Under the pieces are notes generated by a model. The model searched no databases, had not been told where the DNA came from, and saw only the letters and a list, made by a program, of their open reading frames with translations. 46,266 bases of DNA from Caenispirillum bisanense (GTDB lineage: Bacteria; Pseudomonadota; Alphaproteobacteria; Reyranellales; Reyranellaceae). Below, piece by piece: positions 20,536 to 29,525 of the stretch (position 1 is its first letter; each line of letters starts with the position of its first letter). A program made the position numbers and the translations under genes. The stretch is taken from positions 1 through 46,266 of the forward strand of contig CAMDVZ010000002.1 in NCBI GenBank assembly GCA_945878895.1, written 5' to 3'.

Positions 20536-21617
20536 TGCGGTTCGGTCTTTCCCCCGAGCAGACGCTTTTCCGCGACAGCGTCGGCCGCTATCTGCGCGAT
20601 CATTCCGCGCTCGACCGCGTGCGGCGGTTCGCGGACCGGGACGAGAAGCGGGCCACCGACCTCGTCGCCGGGCTGGTCGAGCTCGGCGTGCCGGCGTTGC
20701 TGGTCCCGGAGGCCCATGGCGGCATCGGCCTGACGGCGCTCGATGCATGCGTCGTCGCCGAGGCGCTTGGCTACCGCGTCGCGCCGGTGGCCTTCGCGGC
20801 GAACGCCGCGATGGCGCCGACCGCCCTGCTGCTGGCCGGCAGCGAGGCACAGAAACGCGACTGGCTCCCGTCCATCGCCGATGGCGGCATGATCGTCGGG
20901 GCAGCGCTTTCCGAGCTTTGCGGCGCGCGTCTCGGCGCGGGTGTCGCCGCATCGGGCGGCCGCCTGCGGGGCAAGGCGTTGTTCGTTCTCGATTTCGAGG
21001 CCGACGCCTATCTGGTCGCCGACATGGACGGCGGCTTGCATCTCGCGCGCGCCGATGCGCCGGGGCTGTCGCGTGCGCGCCTCGAGACCGTCGATCGCAC
21101 CCGGCCGATCGGCGAGCTCGGGTTCGACAATGTCGCGGCGGAACCGTTACCGGGCGCCAGCATGGATGTCTGCCGGCAGGTGCTCGATATCGGCCGCACG
21201 ATGCTGGCTGCCGACACGCTGGGCGCGGCCCAGTGCATGATCGACCGGGCCGTCGTGTATGCCGGACAGCGCGAACAGTTCGGGCGCGTCATCGGCTCGT
21301 TCCAGGCCGTGAAGCACATGTGCGCGGAGATGGCGGCGCACCTGGAGCCGACGCGCGCGTCCGTCTGGTATGCCGGGCACGCCATTGCCGAGGGCTCCGA
21401 CGAGGCGCACCTGGTGGCGTGCCACCTCAAGGCCCTTCTCGGCGAGGTGGGCCGCTTCGTTGCCAAGACCGCCACCGAAGTGCATGGCGGCATGGGGTTC
21501 ACCGACCTCGTGGGTCTGCACTACTGGTACAAGCGGATCGGCTTCAATCGACAGATGCTGGGTTCGCCCGAACGGCTGCGCATCGAAGCCGCCAGGGCGC
21601 AGGGGCTTGCCGCTTGA
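20535..21617 (+). CDS. Acyl-CoA dehydrogenase (second subunit/paralog)
   Basis: MRFGLSPEQTLFRDSVGRYLRDH...; AQREQFGRVIGSFQAVKHMCAEM; start overlaps previous stop. Confidence 0.9.
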   Translation: MRFGLSPEQTLFRDSVGRYLRDHSALDRVRRFADRDEKRATDLVAGLVELGVPALLVPEAHGGIGLTALDACVVAEALGYRVAPVAFAANAAMAPTALLLAGSEAQKRDWLPSIADGGMIVGAALSELCGARLGAGVAASGGRLRGKALFVLDFEADAYLVADMDGGLHLARADAPGLSRARLETVDRTRPIGELGFDNVAAEPLPGASMDVCRQVLDIGRTMLAADTLGAAQCMIDRAVVYAGQREQFGRVIGSFQAVKHMCAEMAAHLEPTRASVWYAGHAIAEGSDEAHLVACHLKALLGEVGRFVAKTATEVHGGMGFTDLVGLHYWYKRIGFNRQMLGSPERLRIEAARAQGLAA

Positions 21618-21705
21618 GCACGTGGCTTCGCGGCAAACCCGGATGCGATCGACGGCGCACGATGCCACCGTCGTCGCCGACGATGGATGAAACGCGAGGC
21701 CTTCG

Positions 21706-22989
21706 ATGACGACCGCGACGCTTGCCGCCCGCCGCGACAAGGCACTCGGATCGGGCGCGCCGCTGTTTTACACCGCGCCGCTGCACATCGTGCGCGGCGA
21801 GGGCGTCTCGCTGTACGACCCCGATGGTCGACGCTACGTCGACATGTACAACAACGTGCCTTGCGTTGGTCACGCCAACCCGCGCGTGGTCGAGGCGATG
21901 GCGCGCCAGCAGGGCACGCTGAACGTCCACAGCCGCTATCTGCACGAAGGCATCGTCGCCTTCGCGGAACGACTGGCGGCCCTGCATGGCCCGGCCATCG
22001 AGAGCGTGATTTTCAGCTGCTCCGGCACCGAGGCCAACGAAATCGCGCTTCGGATGGCCCGTTTCGCGACCGGCAAGGGTGGCATCGTCTGCACCAACGC
22101 GACCTATCACGGCAACAGCGAACTGGTCGGCAAACTTACCCGCCTGAGTGCCGATACCAACGACGGCGGCGACGTGCGCGCCATTCCGTTCCCGGAGATG
22201 TTCCGGCCGCTGGTGCCCGGCGCCAGCGAGGCCGATCTGGCCGATGCCTGTCTCGATCGGCTCAAGGCGACGATCCGACGTCTCGAGGACGACGGCGTCG
22301 GCCTGGCGGGCCTGATCGTTTGCTCGATCCTCGCCAACGAGGGACTGCCCGACGTCCCGCGCGGTTTCATGGCCCGCGCGGCCGAGATGGTTCGCGCCGC
22401 CGGCGGTCTGGTGATCGCCGACGAGGTCCAGGCCGGCTATTGCCGCACCGGCCGCTGGTGGGGCTACGAGGCGATGGGCTTCATGCCCGATATCGTCGTG
22501 ACCGGCAAGCCGATGGGCAATGGCCTGCCGCTGGCGGCGACGGCGGCGAGCAAGGCGCTGGTCGATCTGTTCCGTGCGAAGACGCGGTACTTCAACACCT
22601 TCGCGTCGAGCCCGTTGCAGGCCGCCGTCGGCATGGCGGTGCTCGATGTGATCGAGGACGAGAGACTGGCCGCGAATGTCTCCAGAGTCGGTGGCGTGCT
22701 GCTCGCCGGGCTGAAGGCGCGCAAGTCTGCCCATCCCGCCATCGGCGACGTTCGAGGCATCGGCCTCTTTCTCGGCGTCGAGATCGTGAAGGGCGACGCA
22801 GCGAAGACGCCCGACCCCGACCGGGCCATCGCCATCGTGGACGACCTCAAGGAGCGCGGCTTCCTGACCAGCAACGCCGGCGCCTTCCGCAACGTCGTCA
22901 AGATCCGCCCGCCGCTGGTGTTCGGGCAGGCGGATGCCGACGCCTTTCTCGATGCCTACGACGCGACCATCGCGGGGCTCGATGGATAG
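21706..22989 (+). CDS. Class III PLP enzyme, AGXT2L-type (aminotransferase fold)
   Basis: DEVQAGYCRTGRWWGYEAMGFMPDIVVTGKPMGNGLPLAA; C-terminal GFLTSNAGAFRNVVKIRPPLVF resembles the AGXT2L phospho-lyase group. Confidence 0.85.
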   Translation: MTTATLAARRDKALGSGAPLFYTAPLHIVRGEGVSLYDPDGRRYVDMYNNVPCVGHANPRVVEAMARQQGTLNVHSRYLHEGIVAFAERLAALHGPAIESVIFSCSGTEANEIALRMARFATGKGGIVCTNATYHGNSELVGKLTRLSADTNDGGDVRAIPFPEMFRPLVPGASEADLADACLDRLKATIRRLEDDGVGLAGLIVCSILANEGLPDVPRGFMARAAEMVRAAGGLVIADEVQAGYCRTGRWWGYEAMGFMPDIVVTGKPMGNGLPLAATAASKALVDLFRAKTRYFNTFASSPLQAAVGMAVLDVIEDERLAANVSRVGGVLLAGLKARKSAHPAIGDVRGIGLFLGVEIVKGDAAKTPDPDRAIAIVDDLKERGFLTSNAGAFRNVVKIRPPLVFGQADADAFLDAYDATIAGLDG

Positions 22990-23986
22990 CGCCGAGACGG
23001 AAGCGGCGTTCATGCCGGCCGCTCGGGCGGCGCTGGAGTCGTTCCCGGTCGGGCCGGCCGACGTCGTGCTGGTTGCCATGGCGGAAAACGTCACCTTCAA
23101 GGTCGTGGACCGCCGCGACGGCACAGCCTACGTGCTGCGCCTGCACCGGCCGGGCTATCACACGCTGGAGGAACTGAACGCCGAGCGCGCCTGGGTCAGG
23201 GCGCTCGCCGCGGCGCGGATCGAGGTGCCGGTGCCAGTCGCCGCGCGCGACGGCCGCGAGTACGTGCCCATCCCGGTGGCCGCGACCGGCGAGACGCGCT
23301 TCGCAGGCCTGGCGCGATGGACGGAGGGCCGCGTGCTGTGGGACTTGCTGGAGGAAACCACCAACCCCGACACCGTTGCCGGCTACTTCGAGAAGCTCGG
23401 CGCGATCACCGCTACCATGCACGAGCAATCGGTCGGCTGGACGCCGCCCGCCGGCTTCAAGCGGCACGCGCTCGACCGCGACGGTTTGATGGGCGACGCG
23501 CCTTTCTGGGGACCCTTCTGGGATCATGCCTCGCTGACGGACGTCGAGCGGCGCCTGCTGCTCGACACGCGCGGGCGCATCCAGCCTGTGCTCGACGCGC
23601 TCGGCAAGGACCCGTCGATCTATGGCGTCATCCACGCCGACATGCACGCCGGCAACATTCTGGTGAACGGCGACCGCCTCACCGTGATCGATTTCGACGA
23701 CGCCGCGTTCGGCTGGCACCAGTACGACATCGCCGTGGCGCTGCTGCACAAGCAGGACGGTCCCGAAGGCCCGGCGCTCGAACGCGCGTTCCTGCGGGGT
23801 TACCGGGCGGCGCGCCCGATCGACGAGGCCGCGCTGTCGCTGCTGCCGATGTTCCGCCTGATCCGTGGCATGGTGCAGATCGGCTGGTACCACCAGCGAC
23901 CGGAGCTGCCGCCCTCGCCGTGGTTCGAGGGGATGAAGGCGCTGGTGCTGGAGCGCTGTGCCACCTTCGTCCGGCCGCGCCGATAG
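22982..23986 (+). CDS. APH/choline-kinase-like phosphotransferase
   Basis: YGVIHADMHAGNILVNGDRLTVIDFDDAAFGWHQYDIAVAL; overlaps the previous CDS by 8 nt. Confidence 0.87.
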   Translation: MDSAETEAAFMPAARAALESFPVGPADVVLVAMAENVTFKVVDRRDGTAYVLRLHRPGYHTLEELNAERAWVRALAAARIEVPVPVAARDGREYVPIPVAATGETRFAGLARWTEGRVLWDLLEETTNPDTVAGYFEKLGAITATMHEQSVGWTPPAGFKRHALDRDGLMGDAPFWGPFWDHASLTDVERRLLLDTRGRIQPVLDALGKDPSIYGVIHADMHAGNILVNGDRLTVIDFDDAAFGWHQYDIAVALLHKQDGPEGPALERAFLRGYRAARPIDEAALSLLPMFRLIRGMVQIGWYHQRPELPPSPWFEGMKALVLERCATFVRPRR

Positions 23987-24086
23987 CAGTCCGCCAGAAC
24001 CGGCGCGCACGGCCAGCATGCCGCGCGGGTACTTCCCACCGCGGCGATGCCACCGCACTATGACGGCAATCAAGGGGAGGAAAACG

Positions 24087-24980
24087 ATGACCGGACGTCT
24101 GGCGGGCAAGGTCGCGATGGTCACGGGTGCCGCCAGCGGCATCGGCAAGCGCTGCGCGGAGCGCTTCGTCGAGGAAGGTGCGCGCGTGCTGCTGACCGAC
24201 ATCCAGGACGACAAGGGTCGCGAGGCAGCGACCGCCCTCGGGGCCAACGCCGCCTACCGCCGCTGCGACGTGACCGTCGAGGCCGACATCGCCGCAGCCA
24301 TCGAGGACGTCTGCAAACGCTTCGGGCCGATCGACGTGCTGTTGAACAACGCCGGTGCCGGTGGCTGGCGCGGACCGATCGAGGATTTCGACACCGCCTG
24401 GTGGGACCGCTCGATGGCGTTGCTGCTGCGCTCCTGCATGCTGGGCGCCAAGCACGCCGCGCGCGTCATGAAGCCGCGCAAGTCGGGCAGCATCATCAAT
24501 CTCGCCAGCACCGCGGGCCTGGTGCCGGGTGCGACGCCGCACGACTACTCGACCGCCAAGGGCGCCGTCGTTCACTTCACGCAGGGACTGGCGCAGGAAC
24601 TGGGCGAGCACGGCGTGCGCGCCAACGCGATCTGCCCCGGCTACGTCATCACGCCGCTGGTGGTGGGCAGCATGGGGCTTGGCATGCAAGCCGCCGAAGC
24701 CCAGCGCGACCGGGTCAACGAGGCGTTCGGCGCCGTGCATCCGATGCCGCGCGCCGGCTGGGTCGACGACATCGCTAACGCCGCCCTGTTTCTCGCCAGC
24801 GACGAGTCGGGCTTCGTCAATGGTCTGGCGATGGCGGTCGACGGCGGCCTGCATGCCGGCATCAGCTGGAGCGGTCACCGCAACCGCATGGCCGGCATCG
24901 CGCGCTCGCTGTCGGCCGACGGTACCTCGATGTGGGACCGCGAAATCGCGCGCGGCGGCGTGACCAAAGCGGCGGACTGA
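24087..24980 (+). CDS. SDR family oxidoreductase
   Basis: MTGRLAGKVAMVTGAASGIGKRCAERFVEEGARVLLTD, NNAG, YSTAKGAV. Confidence 0.92.
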   Translation: MTGRLAGKVAMVTGAASGIGKRCAERFVEEGARVLLTDIQDDKGREAATALGANAAYRRCDVTVEADIAAAIEDVCKRFGPIDVLLNNAGAGGWRGPIEDFDTAWWDRSMALLLRSCMLGAKHAARVMKPRKSGSIINLASTAGLVPGATPHDYSTAKGAVVHFTQGLAQELGEHGVRANAICPGYVITPLVVGSMGLGMQAAEAQRDRVNEAFGAVHPMPRAGWVDDIANAALFLASDESGFVNGLAMAVDGGLHAGISWSGHRNRMAGIARSLSADGTSMWDREIARGGVTKAAD

Positions 24981-25007
24981 ACCCGGGGAGGTACCAATGG
25001 GCATCGC
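24963..25007. repeat. Left copy of a 45-bp imperfect direct repeat
   Basis: accaaagcggcggactgaacccggggaggtaccaatgggcatcgc; 41/45 identical to 26548..26592. Confidence 0.85.
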
Positions 25008-25841
25008 GGCAGCGCGACCCCGTCCCGTGGTCGTGGATGAAACGTGGGGTACCGGCTCGACGTGTCGCGCAATCCGCGGTCGGATCCCCGGGGCGTGGAC
25101 GGCGTTTGCGCTCTCCCGGACGGAAGGAGCGCGACCGCGACCGGCAAAGGTCGTTGGCGAGGCGCTCTGTTCTGGTGCGCGATAGCTATCGGAACTCCAT
25201 TGGGTTGGTATCTGCCGATAGCCGTGTTTTCCGCTGTTGTTGGCGGGAAACCCGTATAGACGCCAAGGCCATTGGCAACTACATGCTGTTGGCATACATC
25301 GTGGAGCATCGACCTGAAGTGCCAATGGCCTGTGTGCCTCAAGGCTTTGTCGACCAGGCGGCTGAAACGAAGAGACTACGCGAGGTTGAACCTCTTTATA
25401 CGTGGTTCTGGTATTTGGGGCCTACCGAGAAAAATTGCTCAACCTGCTGGTCGGCGTGCGCGACGCTGGCGTGGCCACACCAAGCGGCATTGATTCCCGG
25501 ATTCATACGATATCTGGAAACCGTGCATCGCTATCCCTGCAGAGTTAACTTTGGGCTGGTCGCGCCATACATGCGCGATCTGTACGATTCGGGCAGGATA
25601 TACAAACGTGCGCGCACGTCTCCCAAGGAGTCTGTCGCCGCCGTACCCGACGACGACTGCCGATACGGTCCCGATGTTTTCCGAATGGTCGTGCTGCCGT
25701 AGAATTTTCTATTTGGTTTCGCCGACGGCTGTCCATTGCGTGTTTCTTGGGGCTTGCTTCGCGTTGGTCACAAGTCCTGGCGCAAAACCAAACGGGAAAG
25801 GACTTGAATAATCGTGTCAAAAATGACACATTGCGCTTCGC

Positions 25842-26192
25842 ATGATTGATCGCGCAAAAAAGTTGACGGCGCGCTTTTTCGAGAGCGGGACAGGACGCAA
25901 GCCCGTGCGAGAGTGGCTCCTTGAATTGAGTGCGGAAGATCGGCGCGTCGTCGGATACGACATTCAGACCGTCGAGTTTGGCTGGCCGGTCGGGATGCCC
26001 GTGTGCAGGCCGCTTGGCGGAGGACTCTGGGAAGTCCGCAGTTCCTTGAGCGGCAACCGGATCGCCCGCGCGATCTTTTGCATGAAGGACGGCGAGATGA
26101 TCCTGTTGCGTGGCTTTATCAAGAAGACACAAAAGACGCCGCCGCAGGACATTGCGCTCGCCACGAGCCGTCGAAAGGAAATCGGGACATGA
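25842..26192 (+). CDS. RelE/HigB-like toxin (phage Gp49-like family)
   Basis: ARFFESGTGRKPVREWLLELSAEDRRVVGYDIQTVEFGWPVGMPVCRPLGGGLWEVRSSLSGNRIARAIFCMKDGEMILLRGFIKKTQKTPPQDI. Confidence 0.9.
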   Translation: MIDRAKKLTARFFESGTGRKPVREWLLELSAEDRRVVGYDIQTVEFGWPVGMPVCRPLGGGLWEVRSSLSGNRIARAIFCMKDGEMILLRGFIKKTQKTPPQDIALATSRRKEIGT

Positions 26193-26482
26193 CCGGGACG
26201 AAAAAGGGACGGGTAAGCGAGGAAACGTTCGACGAGTTCCTGACCGGCGAGGGCTTGCTGGAGGCGTGCGAGGAAGTCGCCATCAAGCGGGTTCTGGCAT
26301 GGCAGATCGCCGAAGCGATGAAGGAGAAGGGCATCACCAAGACGGCGATGGCGCAGCGCATGCGAACCGATCGCCGCCAGCTCGACCGCCTGCTCGACCC
26401 GGACAATCCCTCGGTGACGCTTGGCACGTTGCGTCGCGCCGCCGGCGCGGTCGGCAAGACGTTGCGCGTGGAGCTGACGTGA
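26189..26482 (+). CDS. XRE-family HigA-like antitoxin
   Basis: EEVAIKRVLAWQIAEAMKEKGITKTAMAQRMRTDRRQLDRLLDPDNPSVTLGTLRRAAGAVGKTLRVEL; ATGA overlap with toxin stop. Confidence 0.9.
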   Translation: MTGTKKGRVSEETFDEFLTGEGLLEACEEVAIKRVLAWQIAEAMKEKGITKTAMAQRMRTDRRQLDRLLDPDNPSVTLGTLRRAAGAVGKTLRVELT

Positions 26483-26547
26483 GGCTCGTGCAATCCATGG
26501 CCATGTCCGCGGTGACGGGCGCAGCGGATTGAAGCAGCATGATCTCA

Positions 26548-26592
26548 ACCAAGGCGGCGGACTGAACCTGGGGAGGTAACAATGGCCATCGC
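26548..26592. repeat. Right copy of the 45-bp imperfect direct repeat
   Basis: accaaggcggcggactgaacctggggaggtaacaatggccatcgc; 4 mismatches with 24963..25007. Confidence 0.85.
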
Positions 26593-27469
26593 AATCCAGC
26601 AGCTTCATCCGGTGTTCGTCGGCGAGGTGTCGGGCGTCGATCTGACGAAGCCGCTGACGCCCGCCGAAGTCGCCGCCATCGACGCCGGCATGGACCGGTA
26701 CGGCGTGCTGGTGTTCCACGACCAGCCGGTCGACGACGCCCAGCAGATCACCTTCAGCGTCAATTTCGGCGTCCAGGAAACGACCGTCGGCGGCCATATC
26801 CGCAAGCCTGGCGACCATCGTCTGGGACCCGGCATCGCCGACATTTCCAATCTCGACCGCGAGAACCGGTTGCTGGCGCGCGACGACCGCCGCCGCCTGT
26901 TCAATCTCGGCAACCGGCTGTGGCACAGCGACAGTTCCTACCGCGCCACGCCGGCCAAATACTCGCTGCTGTCGGCGCGCGCGATTCCCGGACGCGACGG
27001 CGATACGCAATTCGCCGACATGCGCGCCGCGTACGACACGCTCGACGCCGGGCTGAAGGCCGAGATCGGGGAGCTCGTCTGCGAGCATTCCCTGATGTAT
27101 TCGCGCGGCTCGCTCGGCATGACCGACTACTCGCCCGAGGAGCAGGCCATGTTCCGCCCGGTGCGCCAGCGGCTGGTGCGCACGCATCCCGTCACCGGCC
27201 GCAAGTCGCTCTACCTCTCCTCGCACGCCGGCGCGATTCTCGGCATGCCGATGCCCGAGGCGCGCATGCTGTTGCGCGAACTCAACGAGCACGCCACCGG
27301 CCCGCGCTTCGTGCACGCCCATCGCTGGCGCCTGCACGATCTGGTGATCTGGGACAACCGCCAGACCATGCACCGCGCCATGCGCTTCGACGACGTGCGC
27401 GAGGTCCGCGACATGCGCCGCACCACCATCGCCGGCGACGCCCAGACCGTGGCCCAGGAAGCCGCGTAG
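26582..27469 (+). CDS. TauD/TfdA family dioxygenase
   Basis: LHPVFVGEVSGVDLTKPL, LWHSDSSYRATPAKYSLLSAR, VIWDNRQTMHRAMRFD. Confidence 0.92.
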   Translation: MAIAIQQLHPVFVGEVSGVDLTKPLTPAEVAAIDAGMDRYGVLVFHDQPVDDAQQITFSVNFGVQETTVGGHIRKPGDHRLGPGIADISNLDRENRLLARDDRRRLFNLGNRLWHSDSSYRATPAKYSLLSARAIPGRDGDTQFADMRAAYDTLDAGLKAEIGELVCEHSLMYSRGSLGMTDYSPEEQAMFRPVRQRLVRTHPVTGRKSLYLSSHAGAILGMPMPEARMLLRELNEHATGPRFVHAHRWRLHDLVIWDNRQTMHRAMRFDDVREVRDMRRTTIAGDAQTVAQEAA

Positions 27470-27470
27470 A

Positions 27471-28703
27471 TCAGGCCGGCGTCAGGCGCAGCGGCATCGA
27501 GGCGATCGCCCGGATCGTGTTGTTGAGGCGGCGCGTCGGCTCGCCGGCCGGTTCGATTGTCGCGACCTGCCGCGCCAGCGCCGCCAGCACGACCTCGCCC
27601 TCCAGCCGCGCCACGACCTGGCCGACGCAGGCGTGGATGCCGGAGCCGAACCCCATGTGGCCGGTCGCGCGGCGCCCGATGTCGAAGCGGGCGGGGTCGG
27701 GCCACTGCCGGTGGTCGCGGTTGGCGGCGGCCAGCAACATCAGGATCTTCGACCCCGCGGGAATGCGCGCGCCGGCCAGCTCGACGTCGCGCGAGGTCGT
27801 GCGGAAGAACGTCTGCACGGCGGCCTCGAAGCGGGTGGCCTCGTCAAAGGCCTGCCGCGCGAGCCCCGGATCGGCCCGCAGTTTTGCGTACTCGGCCGGA
27901 TGGTTGGCGAGGCACAGCAGCGCGTTGCCGAGGCCGTTGACGGTGGTGTCGACGCCGGCCGAGAGGAACGAGCGCACCAGCATCGGCGCCTCGGCGACCG
28001 AAATCTCGCCCGCGTCGGCAGCCCGATAGATCAGGTCGCCGAAGCCGCCTGGCCTCAGATGGTCGCGCGCGCAATGCTGCATGATCCAGGCCGTCACCGG
28101 CTGCACCTTCGCGGCGGCGCGCGCGAAGAGTTCGTTGCGCGGCCCGAAGGCGTTGAAGATCATGTCGCCGTAGAGCAACAGATTCTCGCGACCCTCGGCT
28201 TCCAGGCCGACGGCGTCGGGGAACACCTTGAGCGGATAGGGCTCGGCCAGCTCCTTGATCCCGTCGACGACGGCGCCGGCCGCCGCGCGCGCCACCATGC
28301 GCCCGACCATCGCCTCGGCCTCGGCCGCGAAGGTCTCGCGCAGCCCCGTCACGACCCTGGGCGAGAGGATGCGGGCCAGCACGGTCCGGGCGCGGGTGTG
28401 ATCGGGGGGATCGGCTTCGAGGATCAGGCTTTTGGGCCGGAACGGCGTTTCCTTGTGGAAATTGGCCAGCCCCACGCCGGCCGACGAGACGAAGGTCGCG
28501 TGGTCGGCGAACACCGCGCGCACCTCGGCATGACGGGCGACGGCGTAGATGCCGTAACGGCTCAGCCACGTCACCGGCCCCGCCTCGCGCAGGCGTTCGT
28601 GGTCGGGGTACGGATCGGTCAGGAAGGCGGCGCTGAACGGATCGATGTCGAGTGCCGGCACGTCGGCGGGGGCCGCCGCGGCGGGCTGGGTCACGCTATC
28701 CAT
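27471..28703 (-). CDS. Cytochrome P450
   Basis: LVRSFLSAGVDTTVNGLGNALLCLANHP I-helix, ETTR-like EATRFEAAVQTFFRTT, heme loop MGFGSGIHACVGQVVARLEGEVVL; ATG at 28703. Confidence 0.92.
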   Translation of the reverse strand: MDSVTQPAAAAPADVPALDIDPFSAAFLTDPYPDHERLREAGPVTWLSRYGIYAVARHAEVRAVFADHATFVSSAGVGLANFHKETPFRPKSLILEADPPDHTRARTVLARILSPRVVTGLRETFAAEAEAMVGRMVARAAAGAVVDGIKELAEPYPLKVFPDAVGLEAEGRENLLLYGDMIFNAFGPRNELFARAAAKVQPVTAWIMQHCARDHLRPGGFGDLIYRAADAGEISVAEAPMLVRSFLSAGVDTTVNGLGNALLCLANHPAEYAKLRADPGLARQAFDEATRFEAAVQTFFRTTSRDVELAGARIPAGSKILMLLAAANRDHRQWPDPARFDIGRRATGHMGFGSGIHACVGQVVARLEGEVVLAALARQVATIEPAGEPTRRLNNTIRAIASMPLRLTPA

Positions 28704-28899
28704 GGGCGGGCCTCCGGTCGTGATCGCGGGACGGTGATGGCCAAGCTCCGACCGTCGCGGGACGAAGCCTAGCCGATCGGCCGCGCCGCGTCGCGGGTTG
28801 GTCGGGCGTTGCCCCGGATGGTCCAGGGCTGGCGTTTCGAAAATATTCCGACAGCATTCCAGACACCGTCCAGCCGATACCCCCCCTTGGGCCTCCAAA

Positions 28900-29052
28900 G
28901 CTGGATACGACCGGTTTCGGCTGGATACGGCCGGTTTCGACTGGACGTCGGCACCAAAGGCTGGACGCGGGGGTGGTTTCGGCTGGACGATGGCTGGACG
29001 CAACACCAAATCGACTGGACGACCGGCCGGATTGGCTGGATGGCCGGCCGCC
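28900..29052. repeat. Degenerate ~20-21 bp tandem repeat, about 7-8 units beginning [g/a]ctgga
   Basis: Units: gctggatacgaccggtttcg / gctggatacggccggtttcg / actggacgtcggcaccaaag / gctggacgcgggggtggtttcg / gctggacgatg / gctggacgcaacaccaaatcg / actggacgaccggccggattg / gctggatggccggcc. Confidence 0.75.
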
Positions 29053-29525
29053 GACAGGTCTGCGATCACCGTGGCGAAGACGAATAGAAAGCCCTTGAAA
29101 ACGGCTTTCCGCGCGGGACCACGCAATCACCCGTCGTGACGATTCGGCACGTCGATGGCATAGCGCCGGCCGCCGATCCCGCCGGCGGCGCACTCGCGGT
29201 CGACCGCTCGTCGGCGACAGGGGTGGCGCGCACTCCGGGCGCCCGATGGAGCACCGGGCGGGCGCACAACCGCCATCGCACCACTCGTTGAGGCGGCACG
29301 ATGGCAAGGGAGCGGTGGGCCGGGTCATCTTTCTTCCAGTTCCGGGGTTGGCGTCTATAAGTTATATATACATTATATGAGTTCTCGTCAACCTCGACCA
29401 GACCGCCCATCGCCGCCACCCCGCTAATCCGACCCCCAGAATCGCTCATGTCAACGGCGGCCGCCCGCACCCTATATGTGCGCCGCTCCGATTCCGACCC
29501 CACCTGGAACGCCAAGGACACGACC

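Noticed and set aside
19296-21709. Long overlapping plus-strand ORFs 19296..21617 (first part) and 20453..21709
   Set aside because: Arg/Gly-rich out-of-frame translations of the acyl-CoA dehydrogenase genes; the tail of 19296..21617 is the real second dehydrogenase starting at 20535.
24997-25185. ORF MGIAAARPRPVVVDETWGTG... as a real gene beginning at the left 45-bp repeat
   Set aside because: The Shine-Dalgarno and ATG are explained by the duplicated TauD start; downstream composition is not convincingly coding.
28900-29052. CRISPR array
   Set aside because: Units are contiguous and degenerate with no conserved repeat plus unique spacer pattern, and no cas genes are in the window.
28809-29087. 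Trp-rich ORF (GWTRGWFRLDDGWTQHQIDWTTGRIGWMAG) as a repetitive protein
   Set aside because: It is simply the translation of the ~20-bp ctgga repeat; unit lengths are not multiples of 3 and no Shine-Dalgarno is evident, so treated as non-coding repeat.
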